Source: Christensenellaceae bacterium
Lineage (GTDB): Bacteria > Bacillota > Clostridia > Christensenellales > CAAEEZ01
Direction: 5' to 3'
Length of the DNA: 27,632 nt
NCBI GenBank assembly: GCA_020024085.1
Contig: JAHHUG010000008.1
Span: 1-27,632, forward strand
Part shown: piece by piece, positions 15,062 to 21,949 of the stretch
Layout: the number at the start of each line of letters is the position of its first letter
Position numbering within the stretch: the stretch's first letter is position 1
Program-made: the position numbers and the translations under genes
Notes under the pieces: generated by a model
Told to the model about the DNA's origin: nothing
Seen by the model: the letters and a program-made list of their open reading frames with translations, nothing else
Database searches by the model: none

Positions 15062-15803
15062 TGAAAATTTCTATCATTTCTTTGCGAAGACTATCTGTTA
15101 TCGCAAGTCTTGTCTTAGGTGGCAACTCATACACATCAGTATTGAATAGATAGTTTTGTAGCTCCACCTCTTTGATTAACATTTTTGTATGGAAAATATT
15201 GCTTTGATATACATTAACATCTATTGCATCATACTTTTCTAGTGTTGACTTATCAATGTAATCTTGAATAGATGTAATATTATGGTCAATAAACAATTTT
15301 TTGCCATCTTCACTTCTTGTAAAGCCTCTAACCTTGTAGTCCATATAGATAATATCACTATCAAAACTGCCAATCAAAAAATCAAGAGTTTTAAGTGGTG
15401 TAATCTCTCCACAAGTAGCAACATCAATATCCACTCTAAATGTAGCGATGTTGTTATCTGGGTGATACTCTGGATAAGTATGCACGGTTACATGGCTTTT
15501 ATCAAGGTGAGCAACTTGAGTATCACCTTGCATATTGCGAAGAAGAGAATGCTCTGCAATAAGCATAGTAACACTACTGCCTTGTGGTTCGTAGTCTTGC
15601 TTACTGATATTAAGCACTGTTGCACCGATAAGGTCGGTAACTTTTAGCAAAATATTAACTAACCTTTCCGAATTGTATTGTTCGTTAATGTATGCAATAT
15701 AATCTTTTTGTTCTCTAGCAGTTTTTGCATAGCAAACATCATAAATATTAAAACTTAATGATTTGGTAAGGTTGTTAAAACCATATAATTTCATTTTTTC
15801 CAT
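15042..15803 (-). CDS. speD: S-adenosylmethionine decarboxylase proenzyme (E. coli type)
   Basis: Self-processing pyruvoyl enzyme that supplies decarboxylated SAM, the aminopropyl donor for SpeE. The 253 residues align well with the large proteobacterial SpeD type (LYGFNNLTKSLSFNIYDVCYAKT at the N-terminus, EPQGSSVT near 72-79) rather than with the about 125-residue Bacillus type. The self-cleavage site is HLDK/SHVTVHTYPE, giving a pyruvoyl group at Ser103; STCG-like ATCGEITPLK follows. I start at 15803, where AAGGAAAG lies 7 nt upstream; an in-frame ATG at 15833 falls within the terminator hairpin. It is the first gene of the operon, directly behind a terminator and structured leader, so the whole operon is probably controlled here. 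Confidence 0.94.
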   Translation of the reverse strand: MEKMKLYGFNNLTKSLSFNIYDVCYAKTAREQKDYIAYINEQYNSERLVNILLKVTDLIGATVLNISKQDYEPQGSSVTMLIAEHSLLRNMQGDTQVAHLDKSHVTVHTYPEYHPDNNIATFRVDIDVATCGEITPLKTLDFLIGSFDSDIIYMDYKVRGFTRSEDGKKLFIDHNITSIQDYIDKSTLEKYDAIDVNVYQSNIFHTKMLIKEVELQNYLFNTDVYELPPKTRLAITDSLRKEMIEIFSGTNVY

Positions 15804-15820
15804 AATACTTTCCTTATAAT

Positions 15821-15846
15821 AAAAAAATCCCAAGCTAAACTTGGGA
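15821..15846 (-). terminator. Leader terminator (attenuator) before speD
   Basis: Minus-strand stem TCCCAAG/CTTGGGA with loop TTTAG followed by seven U (15827-15821), only 18 nt before the speD start codon and just before its ribosome site. A terminator in this place must be regulated for the operon to be expressed. The leader segment AAACTTG (15919-15913) is exactly complementary to CAAGTTT (15843-15837), which would break the terminator stem. A second weaker hairpin (TTACT/AGTAA plus seven U, 15867-15846) lies immediately before it. Confidence 0.88.
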
Positions 15847-16082
15847 AAAAAATTACTTCTTCAGTAATCAGAGATTGAAAGCAAAAAACTTTACCATCTT
15901 ATTGACTTTTCACAAGTTTGTGCAAACACACTTTTAGTCACAAAGGACCAACCCACAATTATATCAATAAGGCAACAAGTTGCCAATCGGCTTTTGACCT
16001 GGGTGTCCGACCCCTATTTTTCTCTACCAAAAGTAGAATCGGTCAAATTTTTGCTAGGGTCATATACTCTAATCACCTAAAC
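15847..16082 (-). ncRNA. Structured leader RNA of the polyamine operon, candidate riboswitch of unassigned class
   Basis: About 235 nt between the promoter and the attenuator. By eye, on the minus strand: a closing stem P1 GTGATTAGAG/CTCTGATTAC (16076-16067 with 15873-15864, 10 pairs including two G-U); an internal stem TTTGACC/GGTCAAA (16047-16041 with 15999-15993) enclosing hairpins TCTAC/GTAGA and GGGT/ACCC; then the palindrome GGCAACTTGTTGCC (15984-15971), which competes with GCCGATTGGC; and a TGACT/AGTCA-closed arm holding AAACTTG. P1's 3' strand overlaps the weak first terminator hairpin and AAACTTG can open the main terminator, a typical switch layout. The 5' end (TAGGTGA-N6-TATATG) recalls the ykoK Mg2+ M-box, but I cannot find the M-box core. 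Confidence 0.65.
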
Positions 16083-16088
16083 AATTAA

Positions 16089-16118
16089 ATATTAGCATTA
16101 ATCAATAATAGTTGTCAA
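16089..16118 (-). promoter_or_regulatory. Promoter of the polyamine operon
   Basis: TTGACA (16118-16113), 18-nt spacer, TAATAT (16094-16089) with an upstream TG (TGCTAATAT, extended -10). Transcription would begin near 16082, just before the structured leader. Confidence 0.75.
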
Positions 16119-16207
16119 TAATTTATACAGATTTTTGTATAATTTAGTTTTTTAATTATCATTTATATTAAATCTTAAAAGAAAAATATGTAATATATTA
16201 TATATAT

Positions 16208-16236
16208 AAAAAGGAAAGAAATAGTTTCTTTCCTTT
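16208..16236 (-). terminator. Intrinsic terminator after the PglF/CapD-like gene
   Basis: Minus-strand 12-bp stem AAAGGAAAGAAA/TTTCTTTCCTTT with loop CTA, running into TTATATATA. It lies about 25 bp beyond the stop codon. Confidence 0.75.
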
Positions 16237-16259
16237 AATTTCATTTATTAAACAACTGT

Positions 16260-18482
16260 TTATTTTTTTACTATTGTTTTTTTAGTAGACTTTGCTTTTG
16301 CAACATTTGTTTTGCTAGCTTTGTCCTTTGCTGATTCAGTTGCTTTTACAGCTTTTTTAGATGACTTTGATGTAGAAGTTTTGGCTGATTTTCGTGCTAT
16401 TTTTTGCTTTGGTTTTTCAGGTTTAATTTCTTCAACTAAAACATCTTCATTATTTTCGGCAACCATTACTTCTTTTTCGCTACTATTATCATCAAAAACA
16501 ACAGTTCCTGTCTTTACTTCAGTTTCATTGTTTAAAGGTTCAACCTCAACTTTATCCTTTGCAGTCTCTAATTGTTTGATATTTGCAAGTACTGGATTAC
16601 CTTTAACCTTAATTTCCTCCCTAGTCATTACCTTGTGGAAACGAAGGTCTGGAGTAAATGTTTCTACTGCCTCCATTAAAGCATATATAACAGAAACTCC
16701 ATCATTAGTAAGTGCTGAATTTACAAGCAAGTGATATAAGCTAGACACATTTTCATCACAAACAAAAGATTGATTACCGATATAAATTTTATCATTAGAA
16801 GTCTTTTTTAAGCCCTCTTCATTCATAAGCAATTCTTCAAAAAGTTTTTCGCCCGGTCTAAGTCCAGTAAATACAATATCAATATCACGGTAAGGCTTGT
16901 ACCCTGCAAGTCTAATTAAGTTTTCAGCAAGGTTTACAATCTTAACTGGAGAACCCATATCAAGAACGAATACCTCACCACCCTTTGCATAAACACCTGC
17001 TTGTAGGATTAGCGAAACAGCCTCTGGAATTGTCATAAAGTAACGGATAATATCCTTATGTGTAACGGTAATTGGACCACCCTCTGCAATTTGCTCATTA
17101 AAGGTGTGGATAACCGAACCATTAGAACCAAGTACATTACCAAATCTAACAACAGCATATGAGGTTGTACCATTACTTTGATAGTTGTAGTAATTTACAA
17201 TTTTTTCGCAGAATCTCTTTGTAGCACCCATTACATTAGTAGGATTTACAGCCTTATCGGTTGATACCATAATAAACTTTTCTGACTTGTATTTAAGTGC
17301 AAGTTCTGCAACAACCTTTGTACCAACAACATTGTTTTTTACACTTTCCTCTGGATTATGCTCCATTAAAGGAACATGCTTATGTGCAGCAGCGTGGAAT
17401 ATCAAATCTACCTTGTGGTTTTTGAAAATCTCCTCCATTGCAGGCATATCGGTAACTGAAACAATCTCGGTAAATAATGGAATATTTGGATATTTTCTTC
17501 TTATTTCGTTAGAAATATTGAATGCATTATTTTCATAAACATCACAAATGATAATCTCTTTTGGTTCGTAGCTTGCAATTTGTCTACAAAGCTCACTACC
17601 AATACTACCACCACCACCGGTAATCATACAGGTTTTACCCTTAACAAAGTTATTAACACTTTCTTGGTCGAACCTAATAGGGTCTCTTTCAAGCAAATCT
17701 TCAATATGGATTTTTCTTAATGTACTAAGGATATCTGCATTGCCAAGCAAGTTTGCAAGGTTTGGAAGAACATTAACCTCAAGATTAGTTTTCATACACT
17801 CGTTAATAATTCTTTTTCTTGCCTCACTAGTAGCAGTTGGAATAGCAAAAATAATCTTTTTTACACGATATTTTTTTGCATAATACTCAATTTGCATAGT
17901 ATTGCCAACAACCTTTACTCCTTGCATTGTTTTACCAATAATTTCTTGGTTATCGTCAATGATACATACAGGTAAAAACTTTTTGCTATCTCTAAGCAAT
18001 TCAGATACAACTCTATTACCTGTCCAGCCACCACCTACAACCATAACTGGAATCCTTTTAGAAACTCTTGGTTCTCTTTTCTCTTTATTACTTGCAACAA
18101 CTTGATAAATAAGTCTTATAAGCAATACGCCGGCAAATGCAGTAACACCTTGCATAAAGTTAAATGATGCAGCAAAAATCCAATTCTTGAATGAGATTCC
18201 CATAATTAAAAACGATAGAAAAGCTCCTGCACCTACCGATGCAGCAACTCTAAGATTGAACGATACATCATTGTACTTTATTATAACATTATAAATTTTG
18301 AATACAAAAAACATAGCAAGCTCTGATAGAACGGCTATTAGCATTGTGTATCCATAAAGTTCAGCAGGAGAATATTGATTCTTTATAATTAGATTCATAA
18401 CTGTACTTGCAATTACCGATGAGACAACAAGTATAATTACGTCTGCTAAAAATAAAATATAATCCTTAAATTGTTTCTTCAT
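16260..18482 (-). CDS. PglF/CapD/WbpM-type nucleotide-sugar dehydratase with a lysine-rich tail
   Basis: Membrane-anchored extended SDR enzyme that probably dehydrates UDP-GlcNAc for bacillosamine-type or related surface-sugar synthesis. It has four predicted N-terminal membrane segments (about residues 8-34, 44-64, 75-95, 103-130), a first Rossmann domain (VVGGGWTGNR, 148-157), and a second NAD-binding catalytic domain (TGGGGSIG, 288-295). The usual Tyr-x3-Lys is Met418-x3-Lys422 in NPTNVMGATKR, as is characteristic of this subfamily. GLRPGEKLFEELL is at about 550-562. The family usually ends near 610-640; here about 100 extra residues follow, first acidic (641-700) and then a basic tail with 18 Lys in the last 43 residues. 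AAGGAAT precedes the ATG. It lies 100 bp after glmM, which makes the substrate pathway. Confidence 0.9.
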   Translation of the reverse strand: MKKQFKDYILFLADVIILVVSSVIASTVMNLIIKNQYSPAELYGYTMLIAVLSELAMFFVFKIYNVIIKYNDVSFNLRVAASVGAGAFLSFLIMGISFKNWIFAASFNFMQGVTAFAGVLLIRLIYQVVASNKEKREPRVSKRIPVMVVGGGWTGNRVVSELLRDSKKFLPVCIIDDNQEIIGKTMQGVKVVGNTMQIEYYAKKYRVKKIIFAIPTATSEARKRIINECMKTNLEVNVLPNLANLLGNADILSTLRKIHIEDLLERDPIRFDQESVNNFVKGKTCMITGGGGSIGSELCRQIASYEPKEIIICDVYENNAFNISNEIRRKYPNIPLFTEIVSVTDMPAMEEIFKNHKVDLIFHAAAHKHVPLMEHNPEESVKNNVVGTKVVAELALKYKSEKFIMVSTDKAVNPTNVMGATKRFCEKIVNYYNYQSNGTTSYAVVRFGNVLGSNGSVIHTFNEQIAEGGPITVTHKDIIRYFMTIPEAVSLILQAGVYAKGGEVFVLDMGSPVKIVNLAENLIRLAGYKPYRDIDIVFTGLRPGEKLFEELLMNEEGLKKTSNDKIYIGNQSFVCDENVSSLYHLLVNSALTNDGVSVIYALMEAVETFTPDLRFHKVMTREEIKVKGNPVLANIKQLETAKDKVEVEPLNNETEVKTGTVVFDDNSSEKEVMVAENNEDVLVEEIKPEKPKQKIARKSAKTSTSKSSKKAVKATESAKDKASKTNVAKAKSTKKTIVKK

Positions 18483-18582
18483 TCTAATTCCTTCTTCTTT
18501 CTGTCAAAAATTCTCTAAAATCCTATACTTATCATATTCCGTGTTTTATTAATCAATTTAGCAACATTAAGTTGCATTTGCG

Positions 18583-19905
18583 TTAATTAAATCTTTCTAC
18601 AACTTTATTTATTTTTTGTTGAAGTCTTATTGCAATATCATCGCAAAGCTCACGAGATTCGCCCTCAACCATTATTCTAACCTTTGGTTCAGTACCACTT
18701 GCACGAAGTAAAATTCTACCCTTGCCATAAATTTCTTTATCTAGTTGTTTCTTGTATTCTAGCAAACCTTTATCATTCATAATTTCCTTTTTATGCTCAG
18801 AAATAATGTTGATATTTATTTGTACAAAGTGTTCGCTATCATCAAGCTCAAGTAGAGATTTACCCGACTCTTTAACAAGCCTTGACAAATACATTGCAGT
18901 AAGCAATCCATCGCCAGTGTTAATATACTCTCTCAATATAATATGACCTGATTGCTCGCCACCAACAAGCAAATCATCATTTACCATTTTTTCCATAACA
19001 TAGTGGTCGCCGATATCAGTTCTATACAACTTAATTCCTTGCTTTTCAAGTGATTTTTCCACACCCATATTGGTATGAAGAGTACCTACACAAGCATCTT
19101 TATTTAGCTTGCCAAGTTCGTGTAAATGCTTTGAAATAATATAAATTATACTATCGCCATTAATAATCTTTCCAGTTTTATCAACGGCAATAACTCTATC
19201 TGCATCGCCATCAAAACAGAAACCAAGGTCAGCACCATTTTCGACTACTTTGTCTGCAACGACCTCTGGGAACAATGCACCACAATTATTATTGATAACG
19301 GCACCATCTCCACTATCAAAATAACTTACAACCTCTGCACCAAGCTCGGTAAACAATCTAGGAGCGAACAAACTTACTGCACCATTAGCACAATCAAGCA
19401 CTATCTTTAGTCCACTTAAATCATTGCCTGCTGCCTTTTTTACAAGGTTAAAGTACTTTTCAACAGCATCTTGGTTTGAGAATAACAAACCTCTATCAGG
19501 GTTAAGGTATTTGCCTCTTTTATCAATAAAGTTCTCAATCTCGACCTCTTCGCTATCAAGAAGTTTTCTACCCTCGTAGTTAAAAATTTTAATTCCGTTA
19601 TATTCCTTTGGATTATGGCTTGCACTAATTACAATACCAAACTTTGCATAAATAAGTGATGTTATATGAGCAACAGCTGGAGTAGATATCACTCCTAAAT
19701 CAATTACTTGAGAGCCTGCATCAAGCACACCTTTTGCAATTTGAACGAACAAAGCTGTACCAGATAATCTTGTATCTCTACCTATTGTTACAATGCCACC
19801 ATTTGCCATTTTGCCGATACAATTGCCCGTAAAATAGGCTATTTCATCAGTCAAATCTTTGCCGTATTTGCCTCTAATACCATCGGTACCAAAATATTTC
19901 TTCAT
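18583..19905 (-). CDS. glmM: Phosphoglucosamine mutase
   Basis: Converts glucosamine-6-phosphate to glucosamine-1-phosphate, an essential step to UDP-GlcNAc and peptidoglycan. The 440 residues have all four domains: FGTDGIRG at residues 5-12, the phosphoserine loop ISASHNPKEYNGIKIF (about 93-108, Ser is the phosphorylated residue), the metal loop CFDGDADR (about 230-237), the sugar-binding GGEQSGH near 317-323, and the phosphate-binding RASGTEPKVRIMVE near 402-415. SASHNP and GEQSGH distinguish it from ordinary phosphoglucomutase. AAGGAAAT precedes the ATG. It lies 36 bp after the GlmU-like gene, probably co-transcribed. Confidence 0.95.
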   Translation of the reverse strand: MKKYFGTDGIRGKYGKDLTDEIAYFTGNCIGKMANGGIVTIGRDTRLSGTALFVQIAKGVLDAGSQVIDLGVISTPAVAHITSLIYAKFGIVISASHNPKEYNGIKIFNYEGRKLLDSEEVEIENFIDKRGKYLNPDRGLLFSNQDAVEKYFNLVKKAAGNDLSGLKIVLDCANGAVSLFAPRLFTELGAEVVSYFDSGDGAVINNNCGALFPEVVADKVVENGADLGFCFDGDADRVIAVDKTGKIINGDSIIYIISKHLHELGKLNKDACVGTLHTNMGVEKSLEKQGIKLYRTDIGDHYVMEKMVNDDLLVGGEQSGHIILREYINTGDGLLTAMYLSRLVKESGKSLLELDDSEHFVQININIISEHKKEIMNDKGLLEYKKQLDKEIYGKGRILLRASGTEPKVRIMVEGESRELCDDIAIRLQQKINKVVERFN

Positions 19906-19941
19906 AATAATTTCCTTACCTAATTAAAGCCCCTAGTCGAA

Positions 19942-20940
19942 CTATTTATCTAATTTATGATATTTAGTTCTATTTTCCTTAATTGTCTCACGACATCTAC
20001 CGATACACATACAATTTTTTGGTAGGTCACAAGTAACTGTTGTACCTGCTGCAATATAAGCACCATCTTCAAGATTAACTGGTGCAACTACATTACTATT
20101 ACTGCCCACAAATACACCATCGCCAACTTTGCTTCTAAATTTGTTTTCGCCATCATAGTTTACAAATATTACTCCACAACCAATATTACATTTGTAACCG
20201 ATATCAGTGTCGCCAATATATGCTAGGTGTGCACTCTTTGTATTAAAGCCTAAGCTACTATTTTTTATTTCTACAAAGTCACCTATTCTACACTCTTTAT
20301 CAATAACAGTTCCAGTATGAATATTTGCATATGGACCAACTGTTGTCTTATCGCCAATCTCAGAATCAACAATTCTGCTAGATTTTACATCAACTTCTTG
20401 CTTTATTACTGCATTAATAAGTGTACTACCTGCACCAATAATAGCATTTTTACCAATTTTAGTATTTCCTTTTAGTGTAACATTATGTTCTATTACTGCA
20501 CCTGGTTCAATACTTACGGCCTCATCAATATATACCATATCAAAACTTTCAAATTTTACGCCGTTATCAATATGAGACTTGATAATTTGAAGCCTAATCC
20601 TCTCTGCAAGTTTGTTGATTGAAGCAATATCATCAATTTCATATACATCGCCAAATTCAACAGTTTGCTCAAATTTTGTATTGCCGTTAACAACTATATA
20701 ACCAAAATCAGTAATAAGCGAAGAATCTAAATCCTCACTAAATTCAATAATATCACCTACGTCCATAACGATAACATTATTATTAAAAACGATTGCTACA
20801 TCTACATCTTTATCTATCTCTTCTAGACTGTCTATGTTTTCGTAACCAAACTGATTAAGCCTATATTCATTTACGTCTATTCCACATATGGTTTCAAGTA
20901 ATGGATTTACATTGCCATTAAGCATATAAAATCTTGTCAT
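19942..20940 (-). CDS. GlmU-like glucosamine-1-phosphate acetyltransferase lacking the pyrophosphorylase domain
   Basis: The 332-residue protein matches the second half of GlmU. Residues about 110-140 (LAERIRLQIIKSHIDNGVKF) match the GlmU linker helix, and 140-325 form the left-handed beta-helix with hexapeptide repeats. Acetyltransferase residues look intact: His238 in SAHLAYIGD (equivalent to the catalytic His in E. coli GlmU), NYDG at 251-254 and IAAGTTVT near 286-293. The usual about 230-residue N-terminal uridylyltransferase is replaced by about 105 residues with no GxGTRM nucleotide motif. So it should acetylate GlcN-1-P made by the adjacent GlmM but not form UDP-GlcNAc. It has its own good promoter, divergent from nagB. 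It could instead be an acetyltransferase for another amino sugar. Confidence 0.8.
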   Translation of the reverse strand: MTRFYMLNGNVNPLLETICGIDVNEYRLNQFGYENIDSLEEIDKDVDVAIVFNNNVIVMDVGDIIEFSEDLDSSLITDFGYIVVNGNTKFEQTVEFGDVYEIDDIASINKLAERIRLQIIKSHIDNGVKFESFDMVYIDEAVSIEPGAVIEHNVTLKGNTKIGKNAIIGAGSTLINAVIKQEVDVKSSRIVDSEIGDKTTVGPYANIHTGTVIDKECRIGDFVEIKNSSLGFNTKSAHLAYIGDTDIGYKCNIGCGVIFVNYDGENKFRSKVGDGVFVGSNSNVVAPVNLEDGAYIAAGTTVTCDLPKNCMCIGRCRETIKENRTKYHKLDK

Positions 20941-20962
20941 TTTTTCCCTCCGTAATTAATAT

Positions 20963-20992
20963 ATAATATCACAATGTAATAAAATATGTCAA
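20963..20992 (-). promoter_or_regulatory. Promoter of the glmU-like/glmM unit
   Basis: TTGACA (20992-20987), 18-nt spacer, TATTAT (20968-20963) with an upstream TG (extended -10), about 22 nt before the start codon. Confidence 0.75.
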
Positions 20993-21075
20993 ATATTGAC
21001 TAAGTTATATGCAATTATTTACAATTATTGCATAGTAATTCATATACTAGTAGTATTGCTACAATCAAATAATTT

Positions 21076-21115
21076 TTACAACATTGTTGACTAATTGAAA
21101 ATATCGTTGTAAAAT
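21076..21115 (+). promoter_or_regulatory. nagB promoter flanked by a 7-bp inverted repeat
   Basis: TTGACT (21087-21092), 17-nt spacer, TAAAAT (21110-21115). The inverted repeat TTACAAC/GTTGTAA (21076-21082 and 21106-21112) brackets the promoter, with one arm upstream of -35 and the other across the -10. This could be an operator for an amino-sugar regulator; no regulator gene is adjacent. Confidence 0.65.
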
Positions 21116-21137
21116 AGAGACCTACAAGGAGTAAAAT

Positions 21138-21863
21138 ATGAAAATTTTAATAGCTGAAAATATGGAAGAATTTGATAATCTTGGTGCAAGTATTGTAGCC
21201 GATGTTATCAACAACAAAAACGATGCAACTATCGGTTTTGCAACAGGTTCTACACCTATTGGTATGTATCAAAAATTAATTGATATGTACAACGATGGCA
21301 AATTAAGTTTTAAGGATATTACAACCTTTAACCTAGACGAGTATGTTGGACTAGAAAAAACTCACAACCAAAGTTACTACTATTTTATGCACGATAAACT
21401 ATTTGATAAGGTAGATATCGACGAAAACAAAGTAAACTTTTTAAGTGGTACCGAAACAGATACTTTTGCTGAATGCAAAAGATACTCTGATTTGCTTGCA
21501 AACAATACTATTGACTTACAAATACTAGGTATTGGTGCAAATGGACATATCGGTTTTAACGAGCCAAACACCGACTTTAATTCTGTTACAAGAGAAGTTA
21601 TGTTGACCGAAAAAACAATTTCTGATAATGCAAGATTTTTTGAGTCAATTGATGATGTTCCAAAGTCTGCGCTTACAATGGGTATCAATGAAATTATGGC
21701 AAGCAAAAAAATTGTTTTACTTGCAAACGGTAAAAACAAAGCTGATGCAGTTTACAATATGATTAACGGCGAAGTATCTGCTGAATGCCCTGCAAGTGTA
21801 CTACAATTACATAACGATGTAGTAGTTATTCTTGATAAGGAAAGTGCAAGCAGAATTAAATAG
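21138..21863 (+). CDS. nagB: Glucosamine-6-phosphate deaminase
   Basis: Converts glucosamine-6-phosphate to fructose-6-phosphate and ammonia, linking amino sugars to glycolysis. The 241-residue length matches the short Firmicute NagB without the allosteric C-terminal extension. Motifs are GFATGSTPIGMY near residues 34-45 (phosphate loop), TFNLDEYVGL near 64-73 (catalytic Asp), GIGANGHIGFNEP near 132-144 (active-site His and Asp/Glu region), and a C-terminal CPASVLQLH. AAGGAG precedes the ATG. The gene is monocistronic, with its own promoter and terminator, and divergent from the glmU-like/glmM unit which works in the opposite metabolic direction from the same intermediate. Confidence 0.95.
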   Translation: MKILIAENMEEFDNLGASIVADVINNKNDATIGFATGSTPIGMYQKLIDMYNDGKLSFKDITTFNLDEYVGLEKTHNQSYYYFMHDKLFDKVDIDENKVNFLSGTETDTFAECKRYSDLLANNTIDLQILGIGANGHIGFNEPNTDFNSVTREVMLTEKTISDNARFFESIDDVPKSALTMGINEIMASKKIVLLANGKNKADAVYNMINGEVSAECPASVLQLHNDVVVILDKESASRIK

Positions 21864-21889
21864 TTAGCAAAATACAAAGTTTATCATTA

Positions 21890-21916
21890 AAAAAAGGCAC
21901 TTTAAGTGCCTTTTTT
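21890..21916 (+). terminator. Bidirectional terminator between nagB and the flavodoxin/ferredoxin gene
   Basis: AAAAAAGGCACTT, TA-containing centre, AAGTGCCTTTTTT: near-perfect palindrome with U-runs on both strands. It ends nagB (plus) and can also end the 21950-22750 gene (minus). Confidence 0.9.
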
Positions 21917-21949
21917 GTTATATATTGATACTTTTACGATTTTCGTAAA

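Noticed and set aside
15264..15647. 127-codon open frame on the plus strand inside speD
   Set aside because: Entirely antisense to speD, which has clear family motifs and a self-cleavage site; no ribosome site or promoter.
15804..15833. Upstream in-frame ATG at 15833 as the speD start
   Set aside because: It lies in the terminator hairpin, lacks a ribosome site, and adds residues not found in SpeD; the ATG at 15803 has AAGGAAAG upstream.
15847..16082. Possible SAM-I, lysine, T-box, ykkC or M-box identity for the speD leader
   Set aside because: No SAM-I core (GGACTGGCCC/GAAACC), no T-box sequence (GGTGGnACCGCG), no lysine-class core after the GGTG...AGAGTA-like start, only a short ACACC...AAAAGCC likeness to ykkC, and M-box likeness limited to the first 20 nt. 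Left as unassigned.
18561..18575. Hairpin GCAAC/GTTGC between glmM and the dehydratase gene as a terminator
   Set aside because: Only five base pairs and no U-tract; the two genes may still be co-transcribed.
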